A DNA stretch of 64,000 nucleotides from Ktedonobacterales bacterium (GCA_036557285.1 DATBHW010000046.1:35911-99910), one strand, 5' to 3'. Shown: positions 1 to 9,383, numbered from the stretch's first letter. Notes: generated by a model not told the origin, from the letters alone. Program-made: numbers and translations.

Positions 1-376
1 CTGGCGCGAGGGTTCGGGTTGGCCTGGTGGCGCAGATGGGATAGCCGCCGCGCAGCTTGACCTGCGGCTCCTGGGGATCGAGGCTGTGATCGCCGCTGAG
101 GAAGCGCGCGTCGCGGGCGCTGATCAAGACTTCCGCATCAGGCAATTGCGTGTGCAGCGCGTCGAGCGAGCCGACATGATCGACATGCGCGTGCGTCAGA
201 GCGATGCGAACAATGGGCGCGCCCAGCGCCCGCGCAGCGTTGAGGATGGCTTGTGCGCTGCCGGAGAGGCCCGTATCAACGAGGGTAAAGCCGTCGTCTT
301 CGCGCACGAAATAGCAGTTCACGAACCCCAGGCGCTCAAGTTGGTACAGGTACTTGCCCTGAGAAGTGGTTTTCAT
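1..376 (-). CDS. MBL-fold metallo-hydrolase, 3' end cut by window
   Basis: The minus-strand frame starts at the ATG at 376 and runs off the left edge, so only about 125 N-terminal residues are visible. The metallo-beta-lactamase signature THAHVDH, which carries the first zinc ligands, lies near residue 70. It is preceded by the typical DDGFTLVDTGLSG strand-loop. These features support a zinc-dependent hydrolase of the glyoxalase II / lactonase-like branch; the substrate cannot be told. An AAGGAAG ribosome site precedes the ATG. The 52-bp palindromic promoter at 399-450 drives it with a leader of about 38 nt, so expression is probably controlled by a dimeric repressor. The regulator gene may lie beyond the edge. 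Confidence 0.85.
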   Translation of the reverse strand, partial: MKTTSQGKYLYQLERLGFVNCYFVREDDGFTLVDTGLSGSAQAILNAARALGAPIVRIALTHAHVDHVGSLDALHTQLPDAEVLISARDARFLSGDHSLDPQEPQVKLRGGYPICATRPTRTLAP

Positions 377-398
377 TGTTTTCTTCCTTTCGTCTGCT

Positions 399-450
399 CT
401 TGACAAACTAATATAATTAGTATATATACTAATTATATTAGTTTGTCAAG
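399..450. promoter_or_regulatory. Perfect 52-bp palindrome containing mirror-image promoters and twin operators
   Basis: The 52 bases equal their own reverse complement. Each strand carries TTGACA (400-405 plus; 449-444 minus), 17 bp of spacer and TATATA (423-428 plus; 426-421 minus), so two consensus-like promoters share overlapping -10 boxes. Inside are two 15-bp sites, ACTAAT-N3-ATTAGT, at 407-421 and 428-442. Their centres are 21 bp apart, about two helical turns. The minus promoter fits the MBL-fold gene at 376. No plus-strand gene follows, so the plus promoter may only reflect operator symmetry. A MarR, TetR or ArsR-type dimer is a plausible binder (inference). Confidence 0.8.
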
Positions 451-487
451 AGGAAAATGCTCAAAAAGGCAGATCATGATAAAATGC

Positions 488-522
488 GAGCGGCGAGTTA
501 TCAACCTGATAACTCGCCGCTC
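488..522 (-). terminator. Rho-independent terminator of the cox operon
   Basis: A perfect 15-bp stem (488-502 with 508-522) closes a 5-nt loop. On the minus strand it is followed by a T-rich run (GCATTTTATC). It lies 30 nt past the coxM-like stop and would end the coxSLM transcript. Confidence 0.8.
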
Positions 523-552
523 TTGCTGGAATATGGGGCTGAGCGTCTGGGG

Positions 553-1419
553 TTAGCCTTTGGCGCGCTCCGCTGCGGCGGTCAGCGCCCGCCGGGTGTA
601 GACGCGCACCAGATGCGCCCGGTATTCTTCCGAGGCATAGGCGTCGCTGAGGAAGTCCATGCCGTCGGCGGCGTGGCTGGCCGCCTCAGCGATGTTCTCG
701 GCTGTCAGGGTTTTGCCGGTCAGCGCGGCTTCAGTGGCGCTGGCGCGGACGGCCTTGGGGCCAGCGCCGGTGATCGCCACGCGGCAGCCGGTGCAGGCGC
801 CAGAGGCGTCGCGGGTGACGACTGCCGCCACGCCGACTACCGCGTAGCGGCTGGCAGGGTGCGGGTGCTTGATGTAGGCCGCCCCCTGGCCTGGCTTCAT
901 CGCGGGTACGCGCACCTCGGTCAGCACTTCATGGGCATCCAGGGCTGTGGTGAGCATATCCACAAAGAAGTTGTCGGCGGTGATTGTTCGTTCGCCCCTT
1001 GGCCCGACGGCGCGTACCTCTGCGCCGAGCGCCAGCATGACGGCTGGCAGATCGGACGCCGGGTCAGCGTGCGCCAGGTTGCCGCCAATCGTGCCACGAT
1101 TGCGCACCTGGACATCACCGACCTCTTTTTCGGCCTCCGGGATCACCGGGCAGGACCGCTTGAGGACATCCGAGCTTTCGGCCTGATAATGCGTGGTCAG
1201 CGCGCCAATGCTGATCGACCCGTTATCGGCTTTAATGCCGCTCATCCCTGAGATGTGGGTGATGTCAATGAGCATTTCGGGCTGAGCCAGACGCAGCTTC
1301 ATCATCGGCAGCAGGCTGTGACCGCCCGCGATCAGCTTGGCGTTTTCGTGTCGGCCCAGCGCCTCGATGGCCTCCTGAATGCTGTGCGCCTGATGATACT
1401 CAAATTCACTGGGGAACAT
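553..1419 (-). CDS. coxM: Form II CO-dehydrogenase-type FAD-binding medium subunit (CoxM-like)
   Basis: This 288-residue protein is the flavin subunit of a xanthine oxidase family molybdenum hydroxylase. It passes electrons from the [2Fe-2S] subunit to FAD. The two FAD signatures are visible: AGGHSLLPMMKLRL near residues 32-45 and TIGGNLAHADPASDLP near 109-124. Length is normal for the family. It is the last gene of a three-gene minus-strand operon in the order S-L-M, 19 nt after coxL and followed by a terminator. S-L-M is the order known for form II clusters; form I is M-S-L. The physiological substrate (CO, an aldehyde or a purine-like compound) is not fixed by sequence. Confidence 0.9.
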   Translation of the reverse strand: MFPSEFEYHQAHSIQEAIEALGRHENAKLIAGGHSLLPMMKLRLAQPEMLIDITHISGMSGIKADNGSISIGALTTHYQAESSDVLKRSCPVIPEAEKEVGDVQVRNRGTIGGNLAHADPASDLPAVMLALGAEVRAVGPRGERTITADNFFVDMLTTALDAHEVLTEVRVPAMKPGQGAAYIKHPHPASRYAVVGVAAVVTRDASGACTGCRVAITGAGPKAVRASATEAALTGKTLTAENIAEAASHAADGMDFLSDAYASEEYRAHLVRVYTRRALTAAAERAKG

Positions 1420-1438
1420 AGCGTGCGTTCCTCACTTT

Positions 1439-3811
1439 CTATGGCTGCCGCGCATGCTGAATGGCGCGCCACACGTTTTCGGGGGTCAGCGGTATGTCTA
1501 CATGCGCGATGCCAAACGGCGCGAGCGCATCCACAACCGCGTTGGCGACTGCCGGTGTCGAACCAATCGTGCCGGTTTCGCCGATGCCCTTCACACCCAG
1601 CGGCTGATGCGGCGATGGGGTCACGGTATGGGCGAGATCGAAGCTAATCAGCTCATCTGCCTTGGGGACGACGTAATCCATCATGCTGCCGCTCAACAAC
1701 TGGCCGTTGTCGTCATAGACACCATGTTCATAGAGCGCCTGGCCGATGCCTTGCGCCAGGCCGCCATGTACCTGCCCATCGACGATCATCGGGTTGATGA
1801 CTGGGCCACAGTCGTCAACGGCAATGTAGCGCAGCAGTTTGGTCACGCCAGTATCGGCGTCTACCTCAACCTCGCAGAGATGTGCGCCAAACGGGAAGAC
1901 GAAGTTGGGCGGATCGTAGTAGTGGTTTTCTTCCAGCATTGGCGTCACATCTGGCGGCAGATTGCCCGCCATGTAAGAGGCGAAGGCGATCTCCTGAATG
2001 GCCTTCTTCTTGTCTGGACTACCCTGGACAGAGAAGGTACCATTATCGAAGATCACATCGTCCACTGCGGCTTCAAGCAGATGCGCGGCAATCTTGCGCG
2101 CTTTCTCGCGGATTTTGCGCGCGGCCATCACCAGCGCCGCGCCGCCAACAGCAGTGGTGCGGCTGCCATAGGTACCCATGCCAAAGGGTACGCTGTTGGT
2201 GTCTCCATGCAAAATCTCGACGGCCTCAATGGGTACGCCCAGTTCGTGGGAAACAATCTGTGCGAACGTCGTTTCCTCGCCCTGGCCGTGTGGGCTGGAG
2301 CCGGTGAAGACCGTGACGGAGCCAGTGGGGTGCATGCGCACGACGGCGCTCTCCCACAGGCCGCCGCCAAAGCCAATGGCGTTGGCTCCTGCCGAGGGGG
2401 CAATCCCGCAGACCTCTACATAGGTAGAAAGGCCAATGCCCAGGTATCTGCCCTGCTTGCGCGCCTCGGCCTGGCGCTGACGGAAGCCCGCGTAGTCGGC
2501 CATTGCCAGCGCCTTGTCCAGCGAAGCCTGATAGTTGCCGCTGTCATAGACAAACGTGCCGATAGAAGTGTAGGGGAACTCATCCGGCTGGACGAAGTTC
2601 TTGCGGCGAATCTCAACCGGGTCCATGCCAAGCTCGTGGGCAACGAGGTCCACGCACCGCTCCACAAGGTACGTCGCCTCCGGGCGACCCGCGCCGCGAT
2701 AAGCGTCGGTGGGTACTGTGTTGGTATAGACCCCGTAGGTATCGCTTTGCAGCGCCTCGAATTTGTAACATCCCGCCAGCATGGTGGCAAAGAGCCAGGT
2801 GGGTACGCCCGGCGCGGCAGTGGAGAGATAGGCGCCCATGTTGGCAATCGCCTTGACCCGAATGCCCAGGATGGCGCCGTCCTTCCTGGCGGCGACTTCG
2901 ACCTCATCCACATGGTCGCGGCCATGTGTGGTTGCCAGATAGTTTTCGCGGCGCTCCTCGGTCCATTTCACCGGGCGAGCGAGCTTTTTGGAGGCCCACA
3001 TGGCGAGGGCGTCGCCAGGATAGAATTGAATTTTGCTGCCAAAGCCGCCGCCCACGTCGCGGGCAATGACGCGCAGCTTATGTTCTGGGATGCCAGTCAC
3101 CAGTGTACCCAGCAGTCGGGTCACGTGGGGGTTCTGGCTGGTGGTCCAGAGGGTCATTTCCTCTGCGCCAGCGTTCCAGCTTGCCACCGTTGCGTGTGTC
3201 TCCATCGCATTGGGGATGAGCCGCTGGTTGATAAAGCGCTGTTTCACGACCACCTCTGCGCTGGCAAAGGCGGCGTCAATATCGCCATTTTTTAACTGCC
3301 AGTGGAAGGCGATATTATTGGGGGCTTCGTCGTGCAGTTGTGGCGCTCCGGCCTGCATCGCTTTTTCCTGGTTGGTGACGGCAGGCAGCGGCTCGTAGTC
3401 AATATCAATCAGGTCCAGCGCGTCTTTGGCAGTGTAGGGGTCTTCGGCGATAACTACTGCCACACCATCGCCGGTGTAGCGTACCCGATCAGCTGCCAGG
3501 GCAGGGAAGGTTGGCTGGGCCATCTTTTGCCCATTGACCATGCCCAATTCCAGCACCCAGGCACAGGGAACGGGATTGAGGCCGCCATCCGCCAGATCCT
3601 TGCCGGTGAAGACGGCGACGACGCCAGGATGCGTCTTCGCCCTTTCGGTGTTGATGCCACGAATGCGCGCGTGTCCGTAGGGGCTGCGCAGCACGGCCAT
3701 GTAGGTCTGGCCGGGCAGGTTTATATCGTCGGTGTAATAGCCCTTCCCGGTGATGAGGCGCGGGTCTTCGCGCCGCTTGACGGAGGCGCCAAAGATTTGA
3801 GTGATAGCCAT
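1439..3811 (-). CDS. coxL: Form II CO/aldehyde dehydrogenase large (molybdenum) subunit
   Basis: This 790-residue molybdopterin-cytosine-dinucleotide subunit carries the active site. The loop at residues 370-376 reads AYRGAGR, the form II signature; form I true CO dehydrogenases have AYxCSFR. The cofactor-binding DVGGGFGSK is at 252-260. The C-terminal [12 protein letters not shown] holds the conserved catalytic glutamate. Length matches the family. It starts 13 nt after coxS and is followed by the medium subunit. Form II enzymes oxidise CO poorly or not at all in several organisms, so the name CO dehydrogenase is only a family label. No coxDEFG maturation genes are in the window. Confidence 0.92.
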   Translation of the reverse strand: MAITQIFGASVKRREDPRLITGKGYYTDDINLPGQTYMAVLRSPYGHARIRGINTERAKTHPGVVAVFTGKDLADGGLNPVPCAWVLELGMVNGQKMAQPTFPALAADRVRYTGDGVAVVIAEDPYTAKDALDLIDIDYEPLPAVTNQEKAMQAGAPQLHDEAPNNIAFHWQLKNGDIDAAFASAEVVVKQRFINQRLIPNAMETHATVASWNAGAEEMTLWTTSQNPHVTRLLGTLVTGIPEHKLRVIARDVGGGFGSKIQFYPGDALAMWASKKLARPVKWTEERRENYLATTHGRDHVDEVEVAARKDGAILGIRVKAIANMGAYLSTAAPGVPTWLFATMLAGCYKFEALQSDTYGVYTNTVPTDAYRGAGRPEATYLVERCVDLVAHELGMDPVEIRRKNFVQPDEFPYTSIGTFVYDSGNYQASLDKALAMADYAGFRQRQAEARKQGRYLGIGLSTYVEVCGIAPSAGANAIGFGGGLWESAVVRMHPTGSVTVFTGSSPHGQGEETTFAQIVSHELGVPIEAVEILHGDTNSVPFGMGTYGSRTTAVGGAALVMAARKIREKARKIAAHLLEAAVDDVIFDNGTFSVQGSPDKKKAIQEIAFASYMAGNLPPDVTPMLEENHYYDPPNFVFPFGAHLCEVEVDADTGVTKLLRYIAVDDCGPVINPMIVDGQVHGGLAQGIGQALYEHGVYDDNGQLLSGSMMDYVVPKADELISFDLAHTVTPSPHQPLGVKGIGETGTIGSTPAVANAVVDALAPFGIAHVDIPLTPENVWRAIQHARQP

Positions 3812-3824
3812 CTTGCTTTCCTCC

Positions 3825-4331
3825 CTATCTCCCAGTTTGCGCGGGCTGAGGCTGCGCTGCTGCTGTTCGCATTTGCTCGGCGGCGTATTGCACCGCTGAG
3901 ACGATGTTCTGATAGCCTGTGCAGCGGCACAGATTGCCCTCCAGGGCGTGACGAATCTCGTCTTCGGTGGGGTTCGCGTTGCGCTCCAGCAGTTGGACGG
4001 CGCTTATCATCATGCCCGGTGTGCAGAAGCCGCATTGCAGGCCATGCTTCTCCCAGAACCCTTCCTGAATGGGGTGGAGCGTTCCATTGGTCGCCAGACC
4101 CTCGACGGTCTTCACCTCTCCGCCGCTGGCCTGGACGGCCAGTACGGTGCAGCTTTTCACTGCCTGACCGTTGAGCATGACGGTGCAGGCGCCGCACTGG
4201 CTCGTATCACAGCCAATGTGGGTGCCGGTCAGATTGAGTACATCGCGCAGGTAATGCACCAGCAGCAGGCGTGGTTCGACTTCGTTCTGATGCTCCACGC
4301 CATTTACTTTGAGGTGTATCTTGTGTTTCAT
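3825..4331 (-). CDS. coxS: Form II CO-dehydrogenase-type [2Fe-2S] small subunit
   Basis: This 168-residue ferredoxin-like subunit carries two [2Fe-2S] clusters. The plant-type N-terminal cluster is seen in [12 protein letters not shown] followed by a distal SC. The helical C-terminal cluster is seen in CGFCTPGMM and NLCRCTGYQ. It relays electrons from the molybdenum centre of CoxL to the FAD of CoxM. It is the first gene of the operon. The ATG at 4331 has GAGGA about 7 nt upstream. The last few residues are Ala/Gln/Pro rich. Confidence 0.93.
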   Translation of the reverse strand: MKHKIHLKVNGVEHQNEVEPRLLLVHYLRDVLNLTGTHIGCDTSQCGACTVMLNGQAVKSCTVLAVQASGGEVKTVEGLATNGTLHPIQEGFWEKHGLQCGFCTPGMMISAVQLLERNANPTEDEIRHALEGNLCRCTGYQNIVSAVQYAAEQMRTAAAQPQPAQTGR

Positions 4332-4937
4332 GGTTCAGTCCTCAGTTACGCTCGCTAAAACGTCTGATCTATGCAGCCCGCGACGTTGATGGTGGGGATC
4401 TGCAAGCGCAGTCGTTGCCGACAGTGGCCGCTTTCCAGGCGCCATATCTCAGGAGATGCGTCTTCACATCTTGTCCCGCGTTCAGGGAATGCGGAGCAAT
4501 GCTGTGGCTGAGGGCCGGAGGGCCGCGCGCCGCCAGTATCCTTGCAGGCGTTGGCGTAGGCACAAGGAGGGGTAGCAGCCGGTTGAGGCAGCGGCGCCAA
4601 ACCGGCTGGAGGGAGGATTGTGGGGGCAGGAAACGCTTTCCTGCCAGGGTGTTGAGCCTGCCACTCGACACGCTCGCCACCTTTCTCAGTTACTGTTACC
4701 CAATGGGCCAGACCCAGAGGATATGAGAAATCCCGAAACCACCCTGCTGAGGAAGAGAACGAACCGATGGAGATTGGTTAGGATTGCAGGACGGATGCCC
4801 CCGATCTTATCGGAGATTTGTTGCTCTGAGCGAGAACGCCTGCACCACACTATTATACGCTTAAAAGTTGCTTATGGGGAATGTACTCAATGATTGAATA
4901 TGCAGAAATGCCTATGCAACGATTGTGCAACGACCAT
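4332..4937. other. 606-bp gap between the coxS start and the upstream enoyl-CoA hydratase
   Basis: I see no convincing gene; the short open frames show no family motif or ribosome site. A 9-bp perfect hairpin (4625-4633 with 4637-4645, 3-nt loop) sits in the middle without a clear T-run. A minus-strand TATAAT lies at 4857-4852 without a good -35. The cox promoter must lie in this stretch, but I cannot place it. Confidence 0.4.
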
Positions 4938-5555
4938 TCAGCGCCGCTGCCCGCTTCCCAGCATTGCCAGCATCAGCAAGAGTTCTTCGCTATCGTCGTG
5001 AAAACGATCAGTCGCCAGCACCTGATGCGCCAGCCCCAGGCGGTACGCTTCGGCGGCGTTGATGCGTTCGCCGGTTAGCATCAGGCGCAGGGCCGCGCGC
5101 GGCGCGAGACGGCGATGAAAGAGCGCCGCCGCCAGCGGCGGGAAGACGCCCAGTTTGATTTCTGGCAGGCCAAACTGGGCGTCTTCCCGCGCGACGAGTG
5201 TATCGCAGAGCGCGGCCAGTTCGCAGCCGCCGCCCAGCGCCAGTCCCTTGACCAGCGCGACAGAGGGGATGGCTGCCGCTGTTAGCTCGGCGAAGGCGCG
5301 ATATTGGTCCTGTACGGCGGCGATCATGTCCGCGTCTTTGCCAGGCAGGTGATCGCGCACATCCACGCCCGCGCAAAAGGCGCGCTCACCCTCGCTGGTC
5401 AGGACGATGAGGCGCGTCTGCCCATCGGCGCGCGCGCGCCGCAGGGCGACATTCAGCGCCTGTAATGTTGGTAGATCAAGGATATTGAGCGGGGGCCGGT
5501 TGATCGAAAGACGCAGCAGCCCGGCGCGCTGTTGGCTCAGTAGTGGTTCTGGCAT
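4938..5555 (-). CDS. Short enoyl-CoA hydratase/isomerase family protein
   Basis: A 205-residue crotonase-fold protein. The acyl-CoA oxyanion-hole segment FCAGVDVRDH and the [15 protein letters not shown] motif are present, so thioester binding is likely. The family usually has 250-260 residues. Here the chain stops soon after the core fold, so the C-terminal helices that cover the active site and support trimer packing are largely missing. The substrate is unknown. The ATG at 5555 has GAGGT 8 nt upstream. It follows the MazG-like gene by 14 nt and is the last gene of an operon led by the glycosyltransferase. It may be a natural short variant or a truncated gene. Confidence 0.8.
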   Translation of the reverse strand: MPEPLLSQQRAGLLRLSINRPPLNILDLPTLQALNVALRRARADGQTRLIVLTSEGERAFCAGVDVRDHLPGKDADMIAAVQDQYRAFAELTAAAIPSVALVKGLALGGGCELAALCDTLVAREDAQFGLPEIKLGVFPPLAAALFHRRLAPRAALRLMLTGERINAAEAYRLGLAHQVLATDRFHDDSEELLLMLAMLGSGQRR

Positions 5556-5569
5556 GGAGCGACCTCACA

Positions 5570-5998
5570 TTAGAAATCGGGTTCTTTCCCTAGATAGCGC
5601 ATCTCGTTCCTTCGCGCCTGAAGATGCGCCTGCTCCAGATCGATATGATAATGCTCGGCGATGCGAATCAGACAGTAGAAAATATCGGCCAACTCGTCAG
5701 CAATATCGTCTTTGGTGGTGGCATAGCTGGGATCACCTGCACGGTCAGGGAGGTAATAGCGTTCGGCCATCATAACATGCTTTGAGAGATCGCCGGCCTG
5801 CTTCATCAATTCTATCATCGTCGCTTCGATAGTCCAGGGGCGCTGCTCAGCAGCAGCGAAGGCCGCGATGACCGTTCGCGTCATGTCGATCAACTCTTGG
5901 AAGCTGTAGGCGCTTGTCATACGGTTGTTCCCCCTCGGAGCGTCAGCCGGGCTGGAATCGCTTGTATCTGGCGCTGGACGCGCGCCGCGCGCCTTCAT
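5570..5998 (-). CDS. MazG-like nucleotide pyrophosphohydrolase
   Basis: A 142-residue all-alpha NTP pyrophosphatase. The metal-binding helices are visible as ELMKQAGDLSKH and DDIADELADIFYCL, giving the E/D pattern of MazG and dUTPase-like pyrophosphatases. Such enzymes hydrolyse (deoxy)nucleotide triphosphates to monophosphates as house-cleaning or dCTP-control enzymes. Two starts are possible. The ATG at 5998 overlaps the stop of the upstream gene (ATGA) but has no Shine-Dalgarno site. The ATG at 5920 (residue 27) has GAGGGGG about 9 nt upstream and removes a low-complexity leader, so I prefer it. Confidence 0.8.
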   Translation of the reverse strand: MKARGARPAPDTSDSSPADAPRGNNRMTSAYSFQELIDMTRTVIAAFAAAEQRPWTIEATMIELMKQAGDLSKHVMMAERYYLPDRAGDPSYATTKDDIADELADIFYCLIRIAEHYHIDLEQAHLQARRNEMRYLGKEPDF

Positions 5999-8292
5999 CC
6001 AGAAGGTATCTGATATAATTGGAAGTCACGAAAACTCTGCACCAGGGTAAGCGAACCTGCCAGGAATTGCCGAAAGGCGGGCAGAAAGCTGTCCAGGTAG
6101 GTGTTGTCGTGGCTCCTGACAATGTACGTCAGCAGAGTGTCATTATACAGCAGATAGGCAAATCCGTTCTGGCGCAGCAGCGTCAGCATGCCTGCTGGAG
6201 TTTGTCCGGCGGTTTCGAGATAGGGTACCCAGTCCTGGCTGGCGTCGTCAACGTAGTCGCGCCCCTCCAGGTAGTAGCCTGGCCCGATGACGAGGAGCTT
6301 TGCCGAGCGCGGGATGTTCGCGTTCACGTAGTCCACCATTGCCCAGTAGCCCGGACTCATCAACGAGGTTCTTTCCCAGCGTTGCAGCGAGACCTGACCG
6401 CTCACCAGCGGGAGCGGGTTATGGTAGGGGAGCCAGATCAGGCTGGATAATGGTATCAGATAGATGACCAGGAGCAGTATCGCGGTGGGTACGGTGGAGC
6501 GCAGCAGTTGCGCGATGACGCGCCCGAAGGGCCACTGCCAGCGTATCCGGCAGAGTCGATCCAGCGCAAACGCCGCTGGCCCGATGAGCAGCAGGAGCCA
6601 GGCCACCGCGTAGCGTTCAAGCTGCGCTCCTGAAAGCAGCCAGGCTATATATGCGCCAGCAGCCACTGCCAGCCAGAGCGCCTGTTCTCTGGCGGTGGCG
6701 TAGGTCTGCGACTGCGCCAGGGCCAGTCGTTTTGGCCCAAAGCGCGACCACCCGACGACCAGTATGATCGGAACGAGCAGCGCCGCCACCAGCAAGAAAT
6801 TGGCGGGTGTGTAGAATGGCTCGCCCAGGCGATTAAGATCAAAGAAGAGTCCAAAGAAGGATTCGGGCAGGCGCTGCCAGAATGGCTCTTGTGGGCCGGT
6901 GTGGGCCATCGTCAAGTCCCATGTGATTGTGCGCGCCTCATTCCAGGCTGGCCCTCCCCAGAGGAAGGGGTAGATCGGATTGCCCAGCAGCGCCCAGTCC
7001 CGAACAAGCCAGGGCAGCAGCGGCAGGAGACAGGCTCCCCCGTAGAGAAGTAGAGCGTTTGTGTGCTGTCGCAGCAGCGGCCAGACTGGTATTCTTTGCC
7101 GCCTGACGTTCAGCAGTCTGGCGATCCCTACACCGATGAGCAGGACCAGGATACCCACCACGATCTGCCCTGCGGTGTATTTCGTACCCAGCCCAAATCC
7201 TGAGTAGAGTCCTGCCAGCAGGATCAGGTGCGCTTGCCCTGAAGCTTCTGGCTGCCTGCTCTGCTTCAGCCAGACGAAGGTCACGGCCACAGCCGCCAGG
7301 CCGTAGTAGGCCATTGCCAGTTCGTTATAGCCGCTGATGAGCAGCGTGGTGAAGAGTGGGCTGGCGAAGCAGAGCGCCAGGCCGATCCACGCCGCTGCGC
7401 TGCCGACGCGACGGTAGAGCGGCGCGATGAGCAAGATCACGATCAACACACCAAAGACGCTTTGCATCCAGGTTGCGGCTACCTCGGAGCCAAAGGCCAG
7501 CGCAAGTGTCGCCAGCAGTTCGCTGTTAAAAGGCAAATCGGCGGCGGCCCAGCCCGGCCAGACCAGGACCGCGTGATGGAGCAGATACAGCCTGGGGGCT
7601 GCCCAATGATACAGGTAGAGATCGTAGCCATAGGGGAGATATGGTGGCGCGAGCGTGTGCAGCAGCAGCAGCGCCAGTTGAATCAGGACAATAACGCCCA
7701 GGATTCTGGTCAGGATGCTGCGCGGTAGCAAGCGCCGCGCCCGGAGAACAAGGCCCGGCTGGGCGCAGAGCGCGAGGAGATGCTGCGCTTCGCGCCAGCA
7801 GAGCGCCAGCGCCAGCCCAAGCGCCGCCAGCAGCGCCCAGGGGTAGAGCAGATGGGCCAGCCCCAGCGCCAGCACGCCCAGGCTAAAGATGCCCCAGCCC
7901 AGCCCCAGCGCCAGCGCGCCGCGCTCCAGGCGAGAGAAATCAGCTAAGTTGAAGGGGCGCAGCAGGCGCATCCCCACCGCCAGACCAGCCAGAGCGACCA
8001 GCCCAACGACGCCGAGCGCGAACACGTCATCGAGCAGGGTCAGCGCGTGGGGCTTGTCGGGCTGCGGGAGATAGATCAGATAATGATAAAGGGTCGCCAG
8101 CGCCAGAAGCGTCCCCAGGGTCAGCAGCGCGAGCGCCTGCCGCCGGGATACTGGCCTGCGTGGTCCAGTGTAATAGAAGTCTTCTGCTGTGGGCTTTCTT
8201 TCTGTTAGAGGGGGTCTTTGCGCTGCTGCGCCCCCGATACTTCTCCTGGAAGCATCCATACCATCGCTGCGGTCAAAGGTATCAACCTTCAT
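5995..8292 (-). CDS. Polytopic membrane glycosyltransferase, GT39/ArnT-like
   Basis: A 765-residue membrane protein with a cytosolic N-terminus of about 50 residues, then a dozen or so hydrophobic segments. A soluble C-terminal domain begins near residue 640. The first large outer loop carries YGYDLYLYHWAAPR (Asp224), which resembles the acidic loop motif of GT-C enzymes that use polyprenyl-phosphate sugars. It would transfer sugar to a lipid or protein at the outer face of the membrane; the acceptor is unknown. The ATG has GGAGG 6 nt upstream, and a TTGCGG-17-TATACT promoter lies just before it. It leads an operon with the MazG-like and short hydratase genes. Confidence 0.75.
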   Translation of the reverse strand: MKVDTFDRSDGMDASRRSIGGAAAQRPPLTERKPTAEDFYYTGPRRPVSRRQALALLTLGTLLALATLYHYLIYLPQPDKPHALTLLDDVFALGVVGLVALAGLAVGMRLLRPFNLADFSRLERGALALGLGWGIFSLGVLALGLAHLLYPWALLAALGLALALCWREAQHLLALCAQPGLVLRARRLLPRSILTRILGVIVLIQLALLLLHTLAPPYLPYGYDLYLYHWAAPRLYLLHHAVLVWPGWAAADLPFNSELLATLALAFGSEVAATWMQSVFGVLIVILLIAPLYRRVGSAAAWIGLALCFASPLFTTLLISGYNELAMAYYGLAAVAVTFVWLKQSRQPEASGQAHLILLAGLYSGFGLGTKYTAGQIVVGILVLLIGVGIARLLNVRRQRIPVWPLLRQHTNALLLYGGACLLPLLPWLVRDWALLGNPIYPFLWGGPAWNEARTITWDLTMAHTGPQEPFWQRLPESFFGLFFDLNRLGEPFYTPANFLLVAALLVPIILVVGWSRFGPKRLALAQSQTYATAREQALWLAVAAGAYIAWLLSGAQLERYAVAWLLLLIGPAAFALDRLCRIRWQWPFGRVIAQLLRSTVPTAILLLVIYLIPLSSLIWLPYHNPLPLVSGQVSLQRWERTSLMSPGYWAMVDYVNANIPRSAKLLVIGPGYYLEGRDYVDDASQDWVPYLETAGQTPAGMLTLLRQNGFAYLLYNDTLLTYIVRSHDNTYLDSFLPAFRQFLAGSLTLVQSFRDFQLYQIPSG

Positions 8293-8325
8293 CTTTTCCT
8301 CCGTACAGTCCCTGTGGGCAGGAGG

Positions 8326-8354
8326 AGTATAACAAGTGGCAGATTCCTCCGCAA
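8326..8354 (-). promoter_or_regulatory. Promoter of the glycosyltransferase operon
   Basis: On the minus strand TTGCGG (8354-8349) and TATACT (8331-8326) are separated by 17 bp, about 35-60 nt before the ATG at 8292. Confidence 0.6.
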
Positions 8355-8388
8355 GATGACGAGATTGAGGTATGATGGCAGACGCAAA

Positions 8389-8421
8389 CGCCCCAGCATA
8401 GCTCTGAGCTGTACTGGGGCG
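8389..8421 (-). terminator. Hairpin after the amidase gene
   Basis: An 8-bp GC-rich stem (8389-8396 with 8414-8421), with partial pairing inside the loop, lies 18 nt past the amidase stop. There is no long T-run, so termination efficiency is uncertain. Confidence 0.5.
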
Positions 8422-8438
8422 CTGGGATTGGCGACAAT

Positions 8439-9383
8439 CTAGAACGTTGGCCGCGTGGCAAAAATGCTCAAGGGCAGATAGGCGGAGACAATCCAGTTGG
8501 GCGCGTCAACGACTTCGCTGATCTTCAGGTCAACGGCGGCTCCGCAGAGGCAATACGCCTGCTCGCGGGTCATGTTATGCTCAGCGGAGAGGTAGTCAAT
8601 GATATAGCGGATAGCCTGCTGGGTGTCCTTGAACAGGTCCGGGCCATGCGCTGTTGCCACGTAATACCCGGCTTCATCGGCCACCGTCAGCTTCTTGCCT
8701 GGGGGAGTCAGGAAGCGCAGTTCGGGGATGTTTGCGCCTTTCTTCAGGTTGAAGCGCAGGGTGACGGTCATCAAGGTTTCAACGCCGGTGCCATTGACTT
8801 CGCCGTCGCCCTGGGCGGAATGGCAATCGCCGCAGGAGAAGAGTGCGCCGGGTACCAGCACCGGAAACCAGACTTTGGCGCCAGGGGTCAGGTGGCGAAT
8901 ATCAATATTGCCCGCGTTCTCGCGCGGCGGGATGGTGATCAAGCGACCTGATTCGCGTGGGCCAACGCCCATTACGCCACAAAACGGCTCGTAGGGGATG
9001 CGAATGTCAGGTCGGAAGATAACGGAGTTCCCCTCAAACGAGTAGTGATGCAGGTAGGGGTTAGAGAAGTCCTCGGCCAGCAAGCCAAAGCCAGGGATTA
9101 CTGCATTCCAGCCCCAGCCCTTGTGCTGAATGCTGATGATGTCCACTTCCAGGGCGTCTCCGGGTTCGGCTCCCTCCACGTAGACGGGGCCGGTCAGCGG
9201 ATGGATGAACGCGAAGTCCAGGGCGCTGACTACTTCAGCGGGGGATTGCGGGGTCACTTGCCCGGCTGAGGCTTCGAGCGTCTCAAAGACTACCGTGTCT
9301 CCGGGCTGGATATGCACACGCGGCGGGAGGGTGTTGTCCCAGAAGGCATGGGGTTGGGTGTCGTCGAGATGATGAGTTGCCAT
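8439..9383 (-). CDS. Acetamidase/formamidase family protein
   Basis: A 314-residue member of the FmdA/AmdA family, which hydrolyses formamide or acetamide to ammonia and the acid. Family features include the N-terminal beta region with PGDTVVFET, the central GPVYVEGAEPGDALEVDI segment, the CGVMGVGP stretch, and the SCGDCHSAQGDGEVNGTGVE block. That block carries the conserved acidic and histidine residues of the active site. Length is normal. The ATG has AAAGGGGA about 7 nt upstream. It stands alone between the thiolase and the glycosyltransferase operon and is followed by a hairpin. It could supply nitrogen from short amides; the exact substrate is inference. Confidence 0.88.
   Translation of the reverse strand: MATHHLDDTQPHAFWDNTLPPRVHIQPGDTVVFETLEASAGQVTPQSPAEVVSALDFAFIHPLTGPVYVEGAEPGDALEVDIISIQHKGWGWNAVIPGFGLLAEDFSNPYLHHYSFEGNSVIFRPDIRIPYEPFCGVMGVGPRESGRLITIPPRENAGNIDIRHLTPGAKVWFPVLVPGALFSCGDCHSAQGDGEVNGTGVETLMTVTLRFNLKKGANIPELRFLTPPGKKLTVADEAGYYVATAHGPDLFKDTQQAIRYIIDYLSAEHNMTREQAYCLCGAAVDLKISEVVDAPNWIVSAYLPLSIFATRPTF

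Noticed and set aside
1454..3295. 613-residue open frame on the plus strand
   Set aside because: It lies wholly opposite coxL, has no ribosome site or family motif, and follows the GC-biased codon positions of the real gene.
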